Shown in pieces: positions 48,901 through 60,008 of a DNA stretch of 64,000 bases. The DNA comes from Platanthera guangdongensis (lineage: Eukaryota > Streptophyta > Magnoliopsida > Asparagales > Orchidaceae): assembly GCA_039583875.1 (NCBI GenBank), contig CM077147.1, positions 160,951,866 through 161,015,865 on the forward strand. The letters are read 5' to 3'. The first letter of the stretch is position 1. Every line of letters starts with the position of its first letter. The notes beneath the pieces were generated by a model, which did no database searches, was not told where the DNA came from, and worked only from the letters and a program-made list of their open reading frames with translations. The translations under genes and the position numbers were made by a program.

Positions 48901-48980
48901 CAGATGACACCAGGTCCAACAAGGAAGCCCTAAATCCTAACAAAGAAATTAAAATGGTTAAAGGCAAAGAGAAGAAATGA
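45921..48980 (+). pseudogene. Element D ORF3 (third ORF of a SIRE-type copia), one UAG inside
   Basis: One frame of 1019 codons interrupted only by TAG at 48240-48242 (codon 774). The first 235 residues look globular (ILTEVFGLRNGEE, YRFMADVVGKVLLAKH, LCLMGALVDKKNLNWGEVFF). They are followed by a Pro/Ser/Thr-rich region, Ala/Val-rich segments and an acidic/basic part (KIDALYDDQSSESDEF, RKRKARSKAMKRV). After the UAG comes a Pro run, a GSYSRRGGYRGNQRDF stretch and an ordinary C-terminus. I see no signal peptide and no clear membrane helix, so an envelope-like role, proposed for the equivalent ORF in soybean SIRE1, is not supported here by sequence. The N-terminal part resembles domains described as plant transposon protein domains; not verified. 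Confidence 0.75.
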
Positions 48981-49136
48981 TGTTGTAAGGTGATAATTTC
49001 TGGAACTTTTGATTATCTGGATGCTATATATATATCTCTGTGATGTTTCTGCATGTCTAGCTGTTGTTTTTATGTTTTACTGATTGTATGTTGTTATTCA
49101 AATTTTTCCAAAGTCTGTAAATAGTAATCCTAACCC

Positions 49137-49150
49137 AAATAGGGGGAGAT
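49137..49150 (+). other. Polypurine tract of element D
   Basis: AAATAGGGGGAGAT abuts the TGTTGGAACA start of the 3' LTR. Confidence 0.92.
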
Positions 49151-50679
49151 TGTTGGAACACCCTATTACTAATTTGGGTCAGGATCACTATGTCTCTAGG
49201 AATCTTTGCTTGACCTTCTGTATAGCTTAATAGGTCAATTAGAATTGAGTCTAAGGATTAGTAGTCTAGGCTTGGAAGCTGCCCTGAAGACCAAGATCTT
49301 GTATTTGGAGACTAAGTCATATCGTCGAGCTCAGCACGACGATTCGTCGAACTTCGGTCGACGATCGTCTAGCTCAACTTCGACAGATCGTCGAACTCCA
49401 TTCGACGATCGCTGAGCTCAACTTCATAATATCGTCGAACTCCATTCGACGATCGGTGAGCTCAGGTCGACGATTTTGACTCTGCTTTGGATCTTTATCT
49501 CTGAGCTCAGTTCGACGATCTTTGAGCTCAGATCGACGATATTTTGCTGCTGTATGTTTCCAGATCGCTGAGCTCAGCTCGACGATAGTAGAGCTCAGTT
49601 CGACGATTTCAGATAACTTCCAGAATTCAAATTCAAATCAGTTAGGAGTTATTCTACAATTAATTCAGAGATTTGCTAGCCGTTTTCATTCAATTCTGGA
49701 CCAAGTTTCAAGGGATTTTTCAAGGAATGTTTCTGTGGACTTTCCTCTAGAAGAGATTATGCAATTAAGGATGAAATTAATGCAGGCCAACGACTATACT
49801 TGACAGAGAATAATATTCTATTCTGTACCAGAGAATAAAAGACAGAATGTTTTTTGAATCAAAAACAAGAACAAGAAGAAGAACACACAATACAAAGAGA
49901 GACATACTGACTACAGAGACACTCTCAAAAATCTTCTGTCTAAAAGAATTCTGAAGAACACTCATCCAAGGAGATCAAGTTTTCAAATCTTCAGATCTCT
50001 TTAGTTTTCAAAGTGTTCAAGGCCAACATATTCCAAGACTCCAGACACTCAACATTTCAGCTATTGCTGAAATCATCCATTGCTGGAGTTCAATATTTGA
50101 AGGCCTATCACCCTCAGCAAAGCTTTTTTTCCTGAAGATTTCAAGGATTCAGGGGGAGCTTTGACATCAATCCACATAGTCTTCTCAGTTGTTTGAGAAA
50201 GAGAAGACTTCCATCACTCTCTCACCCCCACTCTGTAAAGGGTTTTTCAAACTCCCTTCAAAAGTTTGAACTTGGTTTTTGAGCACCTTGACAAAAGCTC
50301 ATTGGTGGCAAGACACCTGATCAAAAAATCTGCTTTGGTTTTTGAGCACCTTATCAAAAGCTTATTGGTGCCCAGGACACCTAATCAACTCATCCTGTAG
50401 TGGATTCCTACCTATGGTGGTAGAAGAGTGGATGTACCCAAGTTTGGGGAACCACTATATTTCCTTATGTCTTCTGATTTTGCTTGTGTTTATGTTTGTT
50501 TCTGGCCTTGATTTTTTCTGTGCTTAGTTTTTGCTTAGCTTGTGCTGTAATTAGATTTATTTTTGCTTCCCTGCTCACACAGATTACAACAAGTGTTGTA
50601 AAAGTTTGTAAAAGTTTTTAAAGCACCATATACTCTATTCACCCCCCTCTAGAGTATATCAGATCTAGTTGCACTTTCA
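49151..50679 (+). mobile_element. Element D 3' LTR
   Basis: 1529 bp, identical in length to the 5' LTR, TGTTGGAACA...GCACTTTCA, followed by GGATA. Confidence 0.97.
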
Positions 50680-50684
50680 GGATA

Positions 50685-51305
50685 TGACCACTTGGACTCA
50701 CCTGCAAAAATAGATCATCTCTCCTTATGACCCCAATTCTTATTGGGTCCTAGGTGCAGGTTAGACTGAAATTGAACATGCCTACCTGCAGCTCTTCTGA
50801 CAGGTAAACTGACATTATTTCTTTGGACACTCTTATTGTGCTAGCAATCAAAAGCATAGTATTTCACTTTGCCACAAAACCAGCACTCATAAATGTTGTA
50901 CCTTCTTTTGAGGGATGGTTTTATAACATAACAGTATGCAGCTCTCATTCCAGCAGCTACTGCAGCCTTTTTTTTAAGTCTTCCATCCACAGCTTGATTT
51001 GGGATTTGTCTGGCTGTAGAGGTACTAGCGATATCTTGGACCATATCAGCAGCTGCCTTCTTTTCAAAGTGCAAGCTCCTGATAGCTTCAGATATACCCA
51101 AGTCTGGTGTGCTGACAAACTTTCCTTTAGTCTGATTGTGGATTGACAGACTTTAAGAATGGGCTGGAGCCTTATTTTTGAGTGTTGGGGCTGGTACACC
51201 AAACACAAATGGTCCAGGATGAGCCTTTTGGATTTCTTCATGGGCTGCCTTGTAGGCACTAGCACCCTTACCATTCCTAACACCACTTTCCTGAAAGGAA
51301 TTGAA
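50685..51305 (-). pseudogene. gag: Element A gag, C-terminal fragment
   Basis: Minus-strand frame 51101-50841 encodes a zinc-knuckle-like CWFCGKVKYYAFDC, where the histidine of CX2CX4HX4C is Y (CAT to TAT). Further down it reads toward the protease interrupted by D. On its upstream side (51306) it is fused directly to LTR sequence, so the gag start is lost. Confidence 0.75.
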
Positions 51306-51704
51306 GGCGTTGAGCGAGCTTGCCTCACTTAATGCTTTTGGACTTAGGTAATTTTCCTGCTTGTCTTATCTCAGTGCTATTAGCTGGATGGCATTGAGTG
51401 AGCTTACCTCACTCAATGCTTTTAGAGTTAGGTAATTTTCCTGCCTGCCTTCTCTCAGCGCTATTAGCTGGATTGCATTGAGTGAGCTTGCCTCACTCAA
51501 CGCTTTTGGACTTAGGTAATTTTCTGAGTTTCCAACTCCACCTTGAGTCCACCTGTCATTGTCTCTTGAACTAGCTGTCCAATCATTATGACAAAGACTA
51601 ACTTGTATGCATGAACTTAACCATACATCAAATACAACAATTTCTATCTCATTGACATGTTTGACATCATCAAATCAAGGCCATTGGGATCAATGTACCC
51701 AACA
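51306..51704 (-). mobile_element. Element A 5' LTR remnant
   Basis: About 400 bp equal to the first part of the LTR (TGTTGGGTACATTG... on the minus strand), with three hairpin repeat units. The remaining 1.9 kb of LTR, the primer-binding site and the gag start are deleted. Confidence 0.88.
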
Positions 51705-51709
51705 GTCAG

Positions 51710-52180
51710 TTATCGGTATCCACCAGACTTTAGCAACTCCAGCCATCTGTCTCCCAAACCTCAATAGCTGTCAGAGCATCATGCTACCTCTATCCGCAGA
51801 GGTTTCAGACTCTAGACCATCAGTCTGCAACTGTGGGTAAAACATGCCTCCTCATTTTATCAAGGAGGAGATCTCAATGATCTTTATGGCATCTAGATGC
51901 AGACCGCCACACTGTTGGGACCAGTCCGACAAGGTCGACTATCCACAAGACAGCCTGTTAGACCGATGAATCACAATGCAGACTGCCAGACCATCAGTCC
52001 GTCAAAACATCCTTCTGCCAAGATCAAACCACCAGTCCGCCATGTTCAATCTGCTAGACAGCTAAAACCCAGACCGCCAAACTTAGTATATCAGACCGTC
52101 AAGTTCGCTAAGCTTAGTCTATCAGACCGCCAAACTGCTAGACCGCTAAGATCAGACCGTCAGACCGCTAAGTTCTAGCA
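51710..52180 (-). mobile_element. Element E 3' LTR, proximal half
   Basis: On the minus strand it starts TGCTAGAACTT at 52180 after a GAGGGGGAT tract (52181-52191), and continues at 8645 after element A. From 51890 to 52170 it is dense in AGACCG[CT]C / CTAAG motifs. Confidence 0.78.
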
Positions 52181-52187
52181 ATCCCCC

Positions 52188-53157
52188 TCAAGCTGGAGCA
52201 TATATGTCAATCATGCCCATCTTGTCACAAAAATCTGAAAGAGAAGCAGAAACTTGTTTTATGAAGATATCTGTTAGTTCTTTGTCGGAAATGACAAATG
52301 GAAGGCATATTTGATTCTTCAATATTTCTTCTCTAATAAAGTGACAGTCAACTTCAATGTGTTTCATCCTCTCATGAAAAACTAGATTCTTGGACATATA
52401 AATAGCGATTTTATTGTCACATAACATAGGAAGGGGATGATCATAGACTTCCCCCAAGTCAAACATAAGTGCTCGTAACCATTTCAACTCACAAGTTATT
52501 GAAATCATGCTTATGTATTCAGCTTCAACACTTGACCTAAAAACTATGTATTGCTTTTGCTTTTTCAGCTAACCAGATTTTCTCCTATAAAGGTGCAAAA
52601 ACCAGATATACATTTTTTATCTTCTTTATTATCAACAAAGATGACATCAGAATATGCTTCAATCTTTAGATGGTTATGTTTTTGAAATAGTAACCCATTT
52701 CCTGGAGACCCTTTCACATACTCTAGAATTTTCAAGGCTGAACGAAGATGACACTCCCTAGGAGCTGACATAAACTGACTGACATTCCCTACTGTATAAC
52801 AAATATCTGGTCGGGTAACAGTCAGATAAATGAGTTTTCCCACTAATCGTTTGTACATGGTACTGTCTGGAAGAAGAAACTGACTTACCATCGCTACTGA
52901 ATAACAAATATCTAGTCTGATAACAATGAGATAGATGAGTTTTCCCACTAGTCATTTGTACATAGTACTATCTGAAAGAAGAGGAGAATCCTCAGTCCAA
53001 CCCTTGTCATTACCAACGACCATCAGACAACGAACAAGTCTCGCCCCCAAGAAGACAAGTTTCTTTCAAGAGATCCAACACATATATCCTTTGTGAGAGC
53101 ACCACAATGTTGTGTCTTCGCGAGATCTCTATTCCCAGAAAATACTTAGGAGTTCCC
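52188..53157 (-). pseudogene. pol: Element E pol fragment (RT end and RNase H)
   Basis: Minus strand: MGTPKYFLGIEI near 53150, KLIYLTVTRPDICYTV, RECHLRSALKILEYVKG, then SISGFCTFIGENLVS-like, LKWLRALMFDLG, LCDNKIAIYMSKN, KHIEVDCHFIREEI and ELTDIFIKQ. A 102-bp tandem duplication (52779-52879 and 52880-52982) repeats the KLIYL...DICY segment. Truncated upstream at about 53157. Confidence 0.88.
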
Positions 53158-54360
53158 ATATCGTTTGTAACAAAATGTTGCAGAATGTGTCTTTTTGAAT
53201 TTGTTTTTTTTTCAAAAACAAAATGAAAAAAAAGAAAAGAAAATATATTTTTTGTATTTTTGAAAGATTTTCAAATCTTTTTGGATTTTTTAATGAAAAC
53301 AAAAAAAGAGGACACACTCATACTTAAAAAAAATTGTCCCTAATGTTTCTAAAGAAAGGAAGGAAAAAATCTAGTAAAAAGAAATGCATAAAAAGAAAAA
53401 ATGTCAAAAAAAAAGATAAGCAATGAGTGCCTCCCCAAAGTGTTTTACTTTAATGTCTTTTAGATAGAACTTTAAGGTTAGCTAAAAGGATATTGAAAAT
53501 TAAAATGCACAGACAACTCCCTTAATTCACACTTCAGTGAATATCCCCATGTCTGTTGCCTGACGACTCCTCCATTATATTTTTGTTTTGTCTCTTGTCT
53601 GCCACTGTGAAAATGTGAATGCAAATTACCTATACATACCTGGGGTAATTTGGATTGCTGGAGATGAGCGAAAATGGATCATCAATGATTTTTAGTTGTA
53701 TCAGCTCATAACCTTCATGAAAATCATTAGTATTAAAAGAATAAAAAAGAAGCATCAATTTTTTTGCAAGGAATTTTTTGTGTGAAAATACATGATTAAG
53801 CATCAATTTTTCATTCTCAAAAACAAAATTATTATTTGATAATTCTAGTGGAAAACCAAGTGGAATAAATTCATGAGACAATATTTTCGTGAATTTCATT
53901 TTCTTGTTCAAAACAAAAAATTGGGTTTGTTTGAAATTTAATGAAACATAGTAGTGGATTCGGGCGAAGTAGTTGAAGAAACATGTTTTTCTCTATTTCC
54001 TTCAGTGCACTCATAACTTTAATAAATTTTTGGTAATATTTCTTTATCTGTGGGAAAAGAAACTATGGGGGTACAAAAAGAGTCATGTTCCTCCATAAAT
54101 AAAACATTATGCTAAGATAGAGAAATAAAACTAGAATTAAGATTGCTCTCTACTTAATTTTGGGAGTCAAAATCAAATTGATATTGTGGGGGTTCTCCAA
54201 AATAAGATGATAAGTTTGGTGGCTCTTAAGTGGAGGAATAAAAATTCAGTTCGAATGAATTATCTTCATCGCATCGTAAATTATTCGGGTGAACTTGCCA
54301 TCAAGAATAATTCACATCGGATTTAGAAGAAAATTCATTATAATTATAAAATTATTTTCA
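53158..54360 (-). other. AT-rich stretch with an unrecognised minus-strand frame
   Basis: Mostly A/T-rich with oligo-A/T runs. A 93-residue minus-strand frame at 53630-53911 (FIPLGFPLELSNNNF, YELIQLKIIDDPF) is read after the zinc knuckle below and may belong to the same decayed retroelement. I do not recognise it. Confidence 0.35.
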
Positions 54361-54396
54361 TTGGAATTATAAATGTTTTTTAGAATAATAATAATA

Positions 54397-54438
54397 ACAT
54401 TTCTCACTTTTATGATAATTTGTGCCACAAAATTTACA
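54397..54438 (-). pseudogene. gag: Orphan CCHC zinc knuckle (decayed gag)
   Basis: Minus-strand codons read CKFCGTNYHKSEKC, a perfect CX2CX4HX4C box, followed by tyrosines and a stop. It is the only recognisable piece of a Gag in this AT-rich stretch. Confidence 0.6.
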
Positions 54439-55500
54439 AATAATTTTGTACTTCGTTGCAGCTTCCAAAATATTAATTTTATTTTAAAGCTCGACAACTT
54501 TAGCGGTCAAATGAGATAACATTATTTTATAAAATAAAACAGTCTATAATTAAAAGAATGGAATTCAAGATGAAAATGAAAAAGATAATTGGGGGGAGGG
54601 GAAGGGGGTGGAAGAATGATAAAAGTAATAATATTCGTGCCTTAAAAATATTAAAAAAAAAATTTACCTAGCAACACAGCCAATGATTTGATGAGTAAAA
54701 TTTAGGAGTATAAATATTTCCAATTCTACGAACTTTAGTCAAAAACACATATTGTTCATAGTATAAGATATTTAAAAAACAAATACCAAGTGTTATATTC
54801 TACAAAACTTTTGAGTACTTCTACTATCGCAAATTAAGAAAAAATAAAAGGTAATAAGAAGTGAGCATTTGATCAGAAATCCTTCTTAAGTAAAATAATT
54901 AGTAAATTTAAAATTCATAAGAAATGATTAAGAATAATTTGACCATGGAGGTTCCCAATCCATGATAACACCTATCTTAAGGAATACTATTAACTGAACT
55001 TAGTTTGATCAATTAAGACACCTCGACCAGTTGAAACTCATAAGCTTGCTTTAGGTGGTAAACCTCACTATTGGATTTGACTCCAATCCAGATGATTTAT
55101 ATTGTTCTCTCTCAAGGAGTACAGGCAACTCCTTTTACCCTTAAGCGATCTTCTCATATTCATAGATCTCTCGATCAACTAAAATACTAATCGATGATTG
55201 ATGATCATATGCCGGTATGAAATCAAAGAAGGATAAATTAAAGGTAAATCTTAGTTTTCTAAATCAAAAGGTATGAAAAAGAAAACAAATTATTATTTCG
55301 CTAAAGAAATCATCCATTCAAATGCGAGAAGATTAACTAGACATATTAAAAGGAAAAAAACAATTTTATAACTAAGAAAAATGGAGTACATGTGCACGAA
55401 AACAAAATATTAAACTTAGAATTGAAATTACGAGAAATAAAGTAACATTATAAAAAAATAATGAATAAAAACAACTAAAATTGATCCAAGTCGAAGCAGG
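54439..55500. other. AT-rich sequence, no gene seen
   Basis: No domain, RNA gene or ordered repeat is seen. The stretch at 54940-55200 is less AT-rich and may be part of a retroelement leader. Confidence 0.4.
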
Positions 55501-55559
55501 CACTAGATTGAGATCATCTTGGCAGCATCAGACATTTATAATTAAAATTTTTAGAAATC

Positions 55560-56330
55560 ACACTTTTTGATCATGCCCATGACCAAGGGTGTGTAACTGG
55601 AGAAAACTGCTAAATAAAGCCTGTGAAAATTAGGAGAAAAACCAAAAACATCATCATAATTTTTTGATCATTCCCTAGGTCACATCCACAACCTAGGACA
55701 GGTCAGGATGAATCTAAGAATGATAGAAAATAGATCGAACTCGAGTCAATTCAGCAGTTTCTAGTGAGAACACAAGCGTGTCTTGAAAGTCTCGGCTATG
55801 ACACGAATATCATAGGCATGCACTAAACAAGAGCGTATACCACTAAACATGGGAGTGTACTTCTGAACATGATAGTGTACCCAGGTCACGTCCATGACAT
55901 AGGACCTGTCGGGATGAATCTAAGAACGATAGAAAATAGATCGATCTGGAGTCAATTCAGCAGTTTCTAGTGAGAACACAAGCATGTTTTGAAAGCCACG
56001 GTTGTGACTTGAATGCCATATGCATGTACTAAACATGGGCGTATACCACTAAACATGAGAGTGTACTCCTGAACACGATAGTGTACAACTGAAATGGGCA
56101 TGTACAACTGAAATGGGCATGTACAACTGAACATGGGCTGGGTCGGGTCATGGCCGAGATTTTTAGTCACACCCTAAGTCATGACTGTGACCTAGGTCAT
56201 ATACTTTAAAGTTGCACTGAAAAGCATTTGTAGCATGCTAGAATCGTCATGGCCATAACCCTAGTCACCCCTTGGTCATGGCCATGACCAAGGGCATGCA
56301 CTTAGAAGTGTTTGCAGAAATGCTCCAAAT
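55560..56330. repeat. Decayed repeat array with a 206-bp duplication and a 24-bp palindrome
   Basis: A unit containing GATAGAAAATAGATCGA and CAGCAGTTTCTAGTGAG occurs near 55720 and again 206 bp later. ACATGGGCGTATACC- and GGCATGTACAACTGAA-like motifs recur. A perfect palindrome at 56270-56293 has the half-site CCTTGGTCATGG. It resembles an old LTR array that has lost CpG. Confidence 0.65.
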
Positions 56331-56445
56331 AATCTCCTGATTAAGGCTTTTTGCTCCAAATTGCTATTTGCATAGCATAAAAATCCCAGAAAATGTAAAA
56401 ATAATCGAATTAAAAAAATTAATAATAACATATATAAATAAAATG

Positions 56446-56952
<507 letters not shown>

Positions 56953-57843
56953 TGTTGGATTGGGTGGCCAACCTTACAGGGGGATTGGGGGTGAATAAGG
57001 TTTTCAATTAAAATTCAGAATTAAAAAGAATTTCAGCAGGGAAACCTGTTCTGGAAGTCACCGCGAGGCGGTGGGCTACTACCGCGCGGCGGTAGGTCAC
57101 AAAAACACGTTTCCCAGTGAAAAAGTTGTTTTCTAATTTTTCACACACCCCTTAAAAACCTAGCAACATGCAACCACGAATTAAATATGAAATAAAAGAG
57201 ATATAATTTTATTCAAAATTAAAACAAGGGTTTACAATAATACAACTAGATCTCCGTAACACCGGAGATCGGAGGCAATGAAACAAACAATTCTCTTTTA
57301 GTTTCTATACCGACCCTCAACTAGAACCGATTGGCCCTCTCTCTTCTTCCTAAGAAGATTGACAAGACAAATCCTCACCTTCATCCCAGGAAGGGTCTTA
57401 AAGCCCACTAGATCTCCCAAATCTAGACGTTCTCCCAGGATGATTTCCCACAAAACCCTTCCCAGATTCCGACGATCTCCCCGGTCGGTTTTCCTCACAC
57501 ACAGAATGATTAAAAAAGAGAAAAGGTACAGATAAAGATAAAGAGGTTCGAAATTATTGCTCCAACAAAGAAGAATTCCTCTGTAGAATGGTGCGTGATC
57601 GATGCTTCTGAATGCTGTTCTTCTCACACTCGATCAAATACTGATGGTCATTAGAGACTTCGCTCTTCGAAGATCTTCGATCATAAACAGGAGGGAGAAA
57701 TTTCACTTTTTCTTGCGTGGAGACGGTGATTCGCACGAACAGAGATGACAACCATACCCTAGACATGCAATTCTCCTCCTTATCTCCACAAAAAAAGTGG
57801 ACTTTCATAGTCTCTTTTTAAATATGCCACTGCTTGCGGTAGC
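56953..57843 (-). mobile_element. Fragment of a minus-strand SIRE-like LTR (G)
   Basis: Reading plus, it starts TGTTGGATTGGG and soon has GGGGGTGAATAAGG, the reverse complement of the TATTCACCCCC motif near the end of SIRE LTRs (compare D and A). A TATTTAAAAAG box for minus-strand transcription lies near 57815-57825. It is cut at 57844 by another LTR. Confidence 0.55.
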
Positions 57844-57935
57844 TGTAAGACCCTCTTGTTTTGCAAAACCAACATGGTCTTATGCCCAGAACCGCCGCTT
57901 TGCGGTGACACCAACACACTCGAGAAGGTTATCAC
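57844..57935. mobile_element. First 92 bp of a B-like gypsy LTR
   Basis: TGTAAGACCCTCTTGTTTTG, then GGTCTTATGCCCAGAACCGCC, matches the plus-strand start of the LTRs of B at 11907 and 30467. It is cut by element F at 57936; its continuation should lie right of the window. Confidence 0.8.
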
Positions 57936-59930
57936 TGTTAACCCCGAAATCGGCGACCCTTCCCAAGGTAGCCAGCTCGCTCGTTGTGGCCTGCCCCGGG
58001 TTCCTCCTGGAGGTCGAGACGCCTTAGTGTGGGCGGATAGAATTCTCTATCCTCTCAGGTCGCACGTCTTAGGCGGTCTCAGCAGTCTGACCGCCCAGGC
58101 AGCACGCCTTCCCTTGGTCGACAGGGGCCGCGGACTGCTTCCGCAGTCCTCCTCTGCAGGCTGCGCCCTTTTTCAGCTTAACTGCAAGCATCTCTCCGCA
58201 GGTCTCCCTTTGTCGGACTCGGTTGCCTATCCGCCCAGGTCAGCAACAAGCCGCGTCCATTGCAGGAATTGGCTTCTTTCAGCCCGCTCTTCAAGAAGGT
58301 CAGACCGCTCAAACTGCCAAAAGAACAGTGGCGACCTGCCCGCAGGCCGCCAGCCAGTGACCTCAACTTCCTCGCCAACACGCGCGGCCTGCCTCGTCAG
58401 TCCGGCAGGTCACTCAGCCCTTGGCCACCAGCATCAAGGGCACCCAACTCCTTCGGTCCGCCTGCAGAGCGTAGACACTCGCTCTCCGGCTACCCGCGAA
58501 GATCAGCCGCAATACCAAGTTCCTCGCGAGGTTGGCGGACTCGAAATGTGATCAAGATTTCCAGTCCGCCCTCATTGGTGAACCCCAGCTCCAGCTCCTC
58601 AGCAACAACAAACCTCATCTTCGACGGACTTAGCTCTTCAGCAGAGGCGGACTCCGCGGACTCAGTGGACTCTCTATGCGGTCTGCCTTTCCTTGGCCTC
58701 CACCCGCTCTTCTCCAGCGACAGGGTCAACCTCCCTCAGTGCATAGTCTTGGCGCAGGCTCAGTCAGTAGTGGCAGACTCCTTCCAGCCCGCCAGGCAGC
58801 AGAACTTTCTCAAGACAGTCCCAGGCCGCATAGCCTCGTGCAGACTCTGCGGACTTAGCGGACACTCCTTAGCTCGCACCCTTAGCGCTCGCTCAGTTCA
58901 GCAGCGGAGGACTCTGCGTATTCTTCTGACAGTCCGCCGCATAGCTTCCAGCTCCCGCTTCCCAGCAGTGGGTGGGTAGTCCCTCAGCCCGCGCAACCTT
59001 GGCGCAGACTTATTCAGCCCGCACTTTCTTGGCGCGGGCTGTCAGCTCAGCAGCAACGGACTCTGCGGACTCCCCTCGCAGTCCGCCACTTAGTCTCCCA
59101 GTTCGCCATCAGCAGTACCAACACCGGAAGTAAGCCCCAGTCCGCGCGGCCTATTGCGGACTCGATGGACTCCGTCTTCTTCTTGCTCAAGTTATCGTGT
59201 CACCGGCGGCAACGTCACTGCAAGCTGTTACCTCCTCGGGCCTATAAATGGACCCCCATGCCTCTCCTTGGAGGGAGGTCAGATCATCGCCAAGGTGCTC
59301 ACGCTCGAAGACAGCCAACAGCAAGCTCGAGTGATCACCTCCTGCGGACTCCGTTTTCCAGTCCACCTTCCTTCTTTCTATAACCACGTGCGGCCTGCCG
59401 GCTTCAGTTGCCAGACCACGCGGCCTCTGTTTCTTCCCTTAGTCGCGCGGCCTGCCGACCTGACTCTTCAATCCGCGCGGTCTCTTCTGGCACTTCTTCT
59501 TTAGCCGCCAGCTTCCTCTTTGTACCCCTTTATTGCTTTCTTGTAAAGGTGTATTGCCAAGCTGTAACTCTCACTATTAATCAAAAGAAAGCCCGTCGCA
59601 AGAGTGGCATTTAATCTGCGGCGGGCGAAGTCTGATGTTGTCGCTGCTAGCGGCCCTTTCTCTTCTTCTTCTTAGCTCATCTCAGCTCCCTCTCGGCATC
59701 AACTTGCAAGCACAACCGTCCAAGTAACCGTCTGCTTGATAGCTCCTGGTCAACCTCCTCTTCTCGTCAGACTTCCCGACTGCTCTCAACAAACCTCTCC
59801 TCTATCCCCGCAACCCCTTTGACAAGCACTTGCTCCACTCTCGAGCACTCAGAAGCTTCCTCTTTCCCCACAACCTTCATCCTCTTCCTCTCCTAGCCTG
59901 TGAGATCGAACACTCCCTCCATATTAACTA
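57936..59930 (+). mobile_element. Element F 5' LTR
   Basis: Starts TGTTAACCCCG. The end is placed at ATTAACTA just before a TGGTGCCG site, giving about 2.0 kb; the exact end is uncertain. It is full of GCGGACT/AGTCCGC and CGCGCGGCCTGCC motifs. The open frames (57856-58551, 58260-58979 and others) are GC-rich chance frames. Confidence 0.7.
59243..59249 (+). promoter_or_regulatory. TATA box of element F LTR
   Basis: TATAAAT in GGGCCTATAAATGGACC, about 690 bp before the LTR end. Confidence 0.6.
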
Positions 59931-59931
59931 G

Positions 59932-59949
59932 GTGGTGCCGTTTTTGCGC
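59932..59949 (+). other. Probable primer-binding site of element F
   Basis: TGGTGCCGTTTTTGCGC resembles a mutated TGGCGCCGTCTG-type site of Tat-lineage elements. Confidence 0.4.
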
Positions 59950-60008
59950 ATCAACAGTTAACATATGACCTTCAGATCCGAACATACGGTGAACAGTGAC
60001 AGTTAGCC

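Larger units (their letters stand above)
38523..50679 (+). mobile_element. Element D: SIRE-type Ty1/copia, nearly complete
   Basis: 12.16 kb, two 1529-bp LTRs, primer-binding site, gag, pol, a large third ORF and a polypurine tract, flanked by GGATA. SIRE assignment rests on pol similarity, element size, the extra 3' ORF, and the TATTCACCCCCCTCTAG motif near the LTR end. It is the youngest element of the nest. Confidence 0.95.

Noticed and set aside
57856..59504. Several 60-239 residue frames in GC-rich DNA
   Set aside because: They lie in the LTR of F, change frame often and show no domain.
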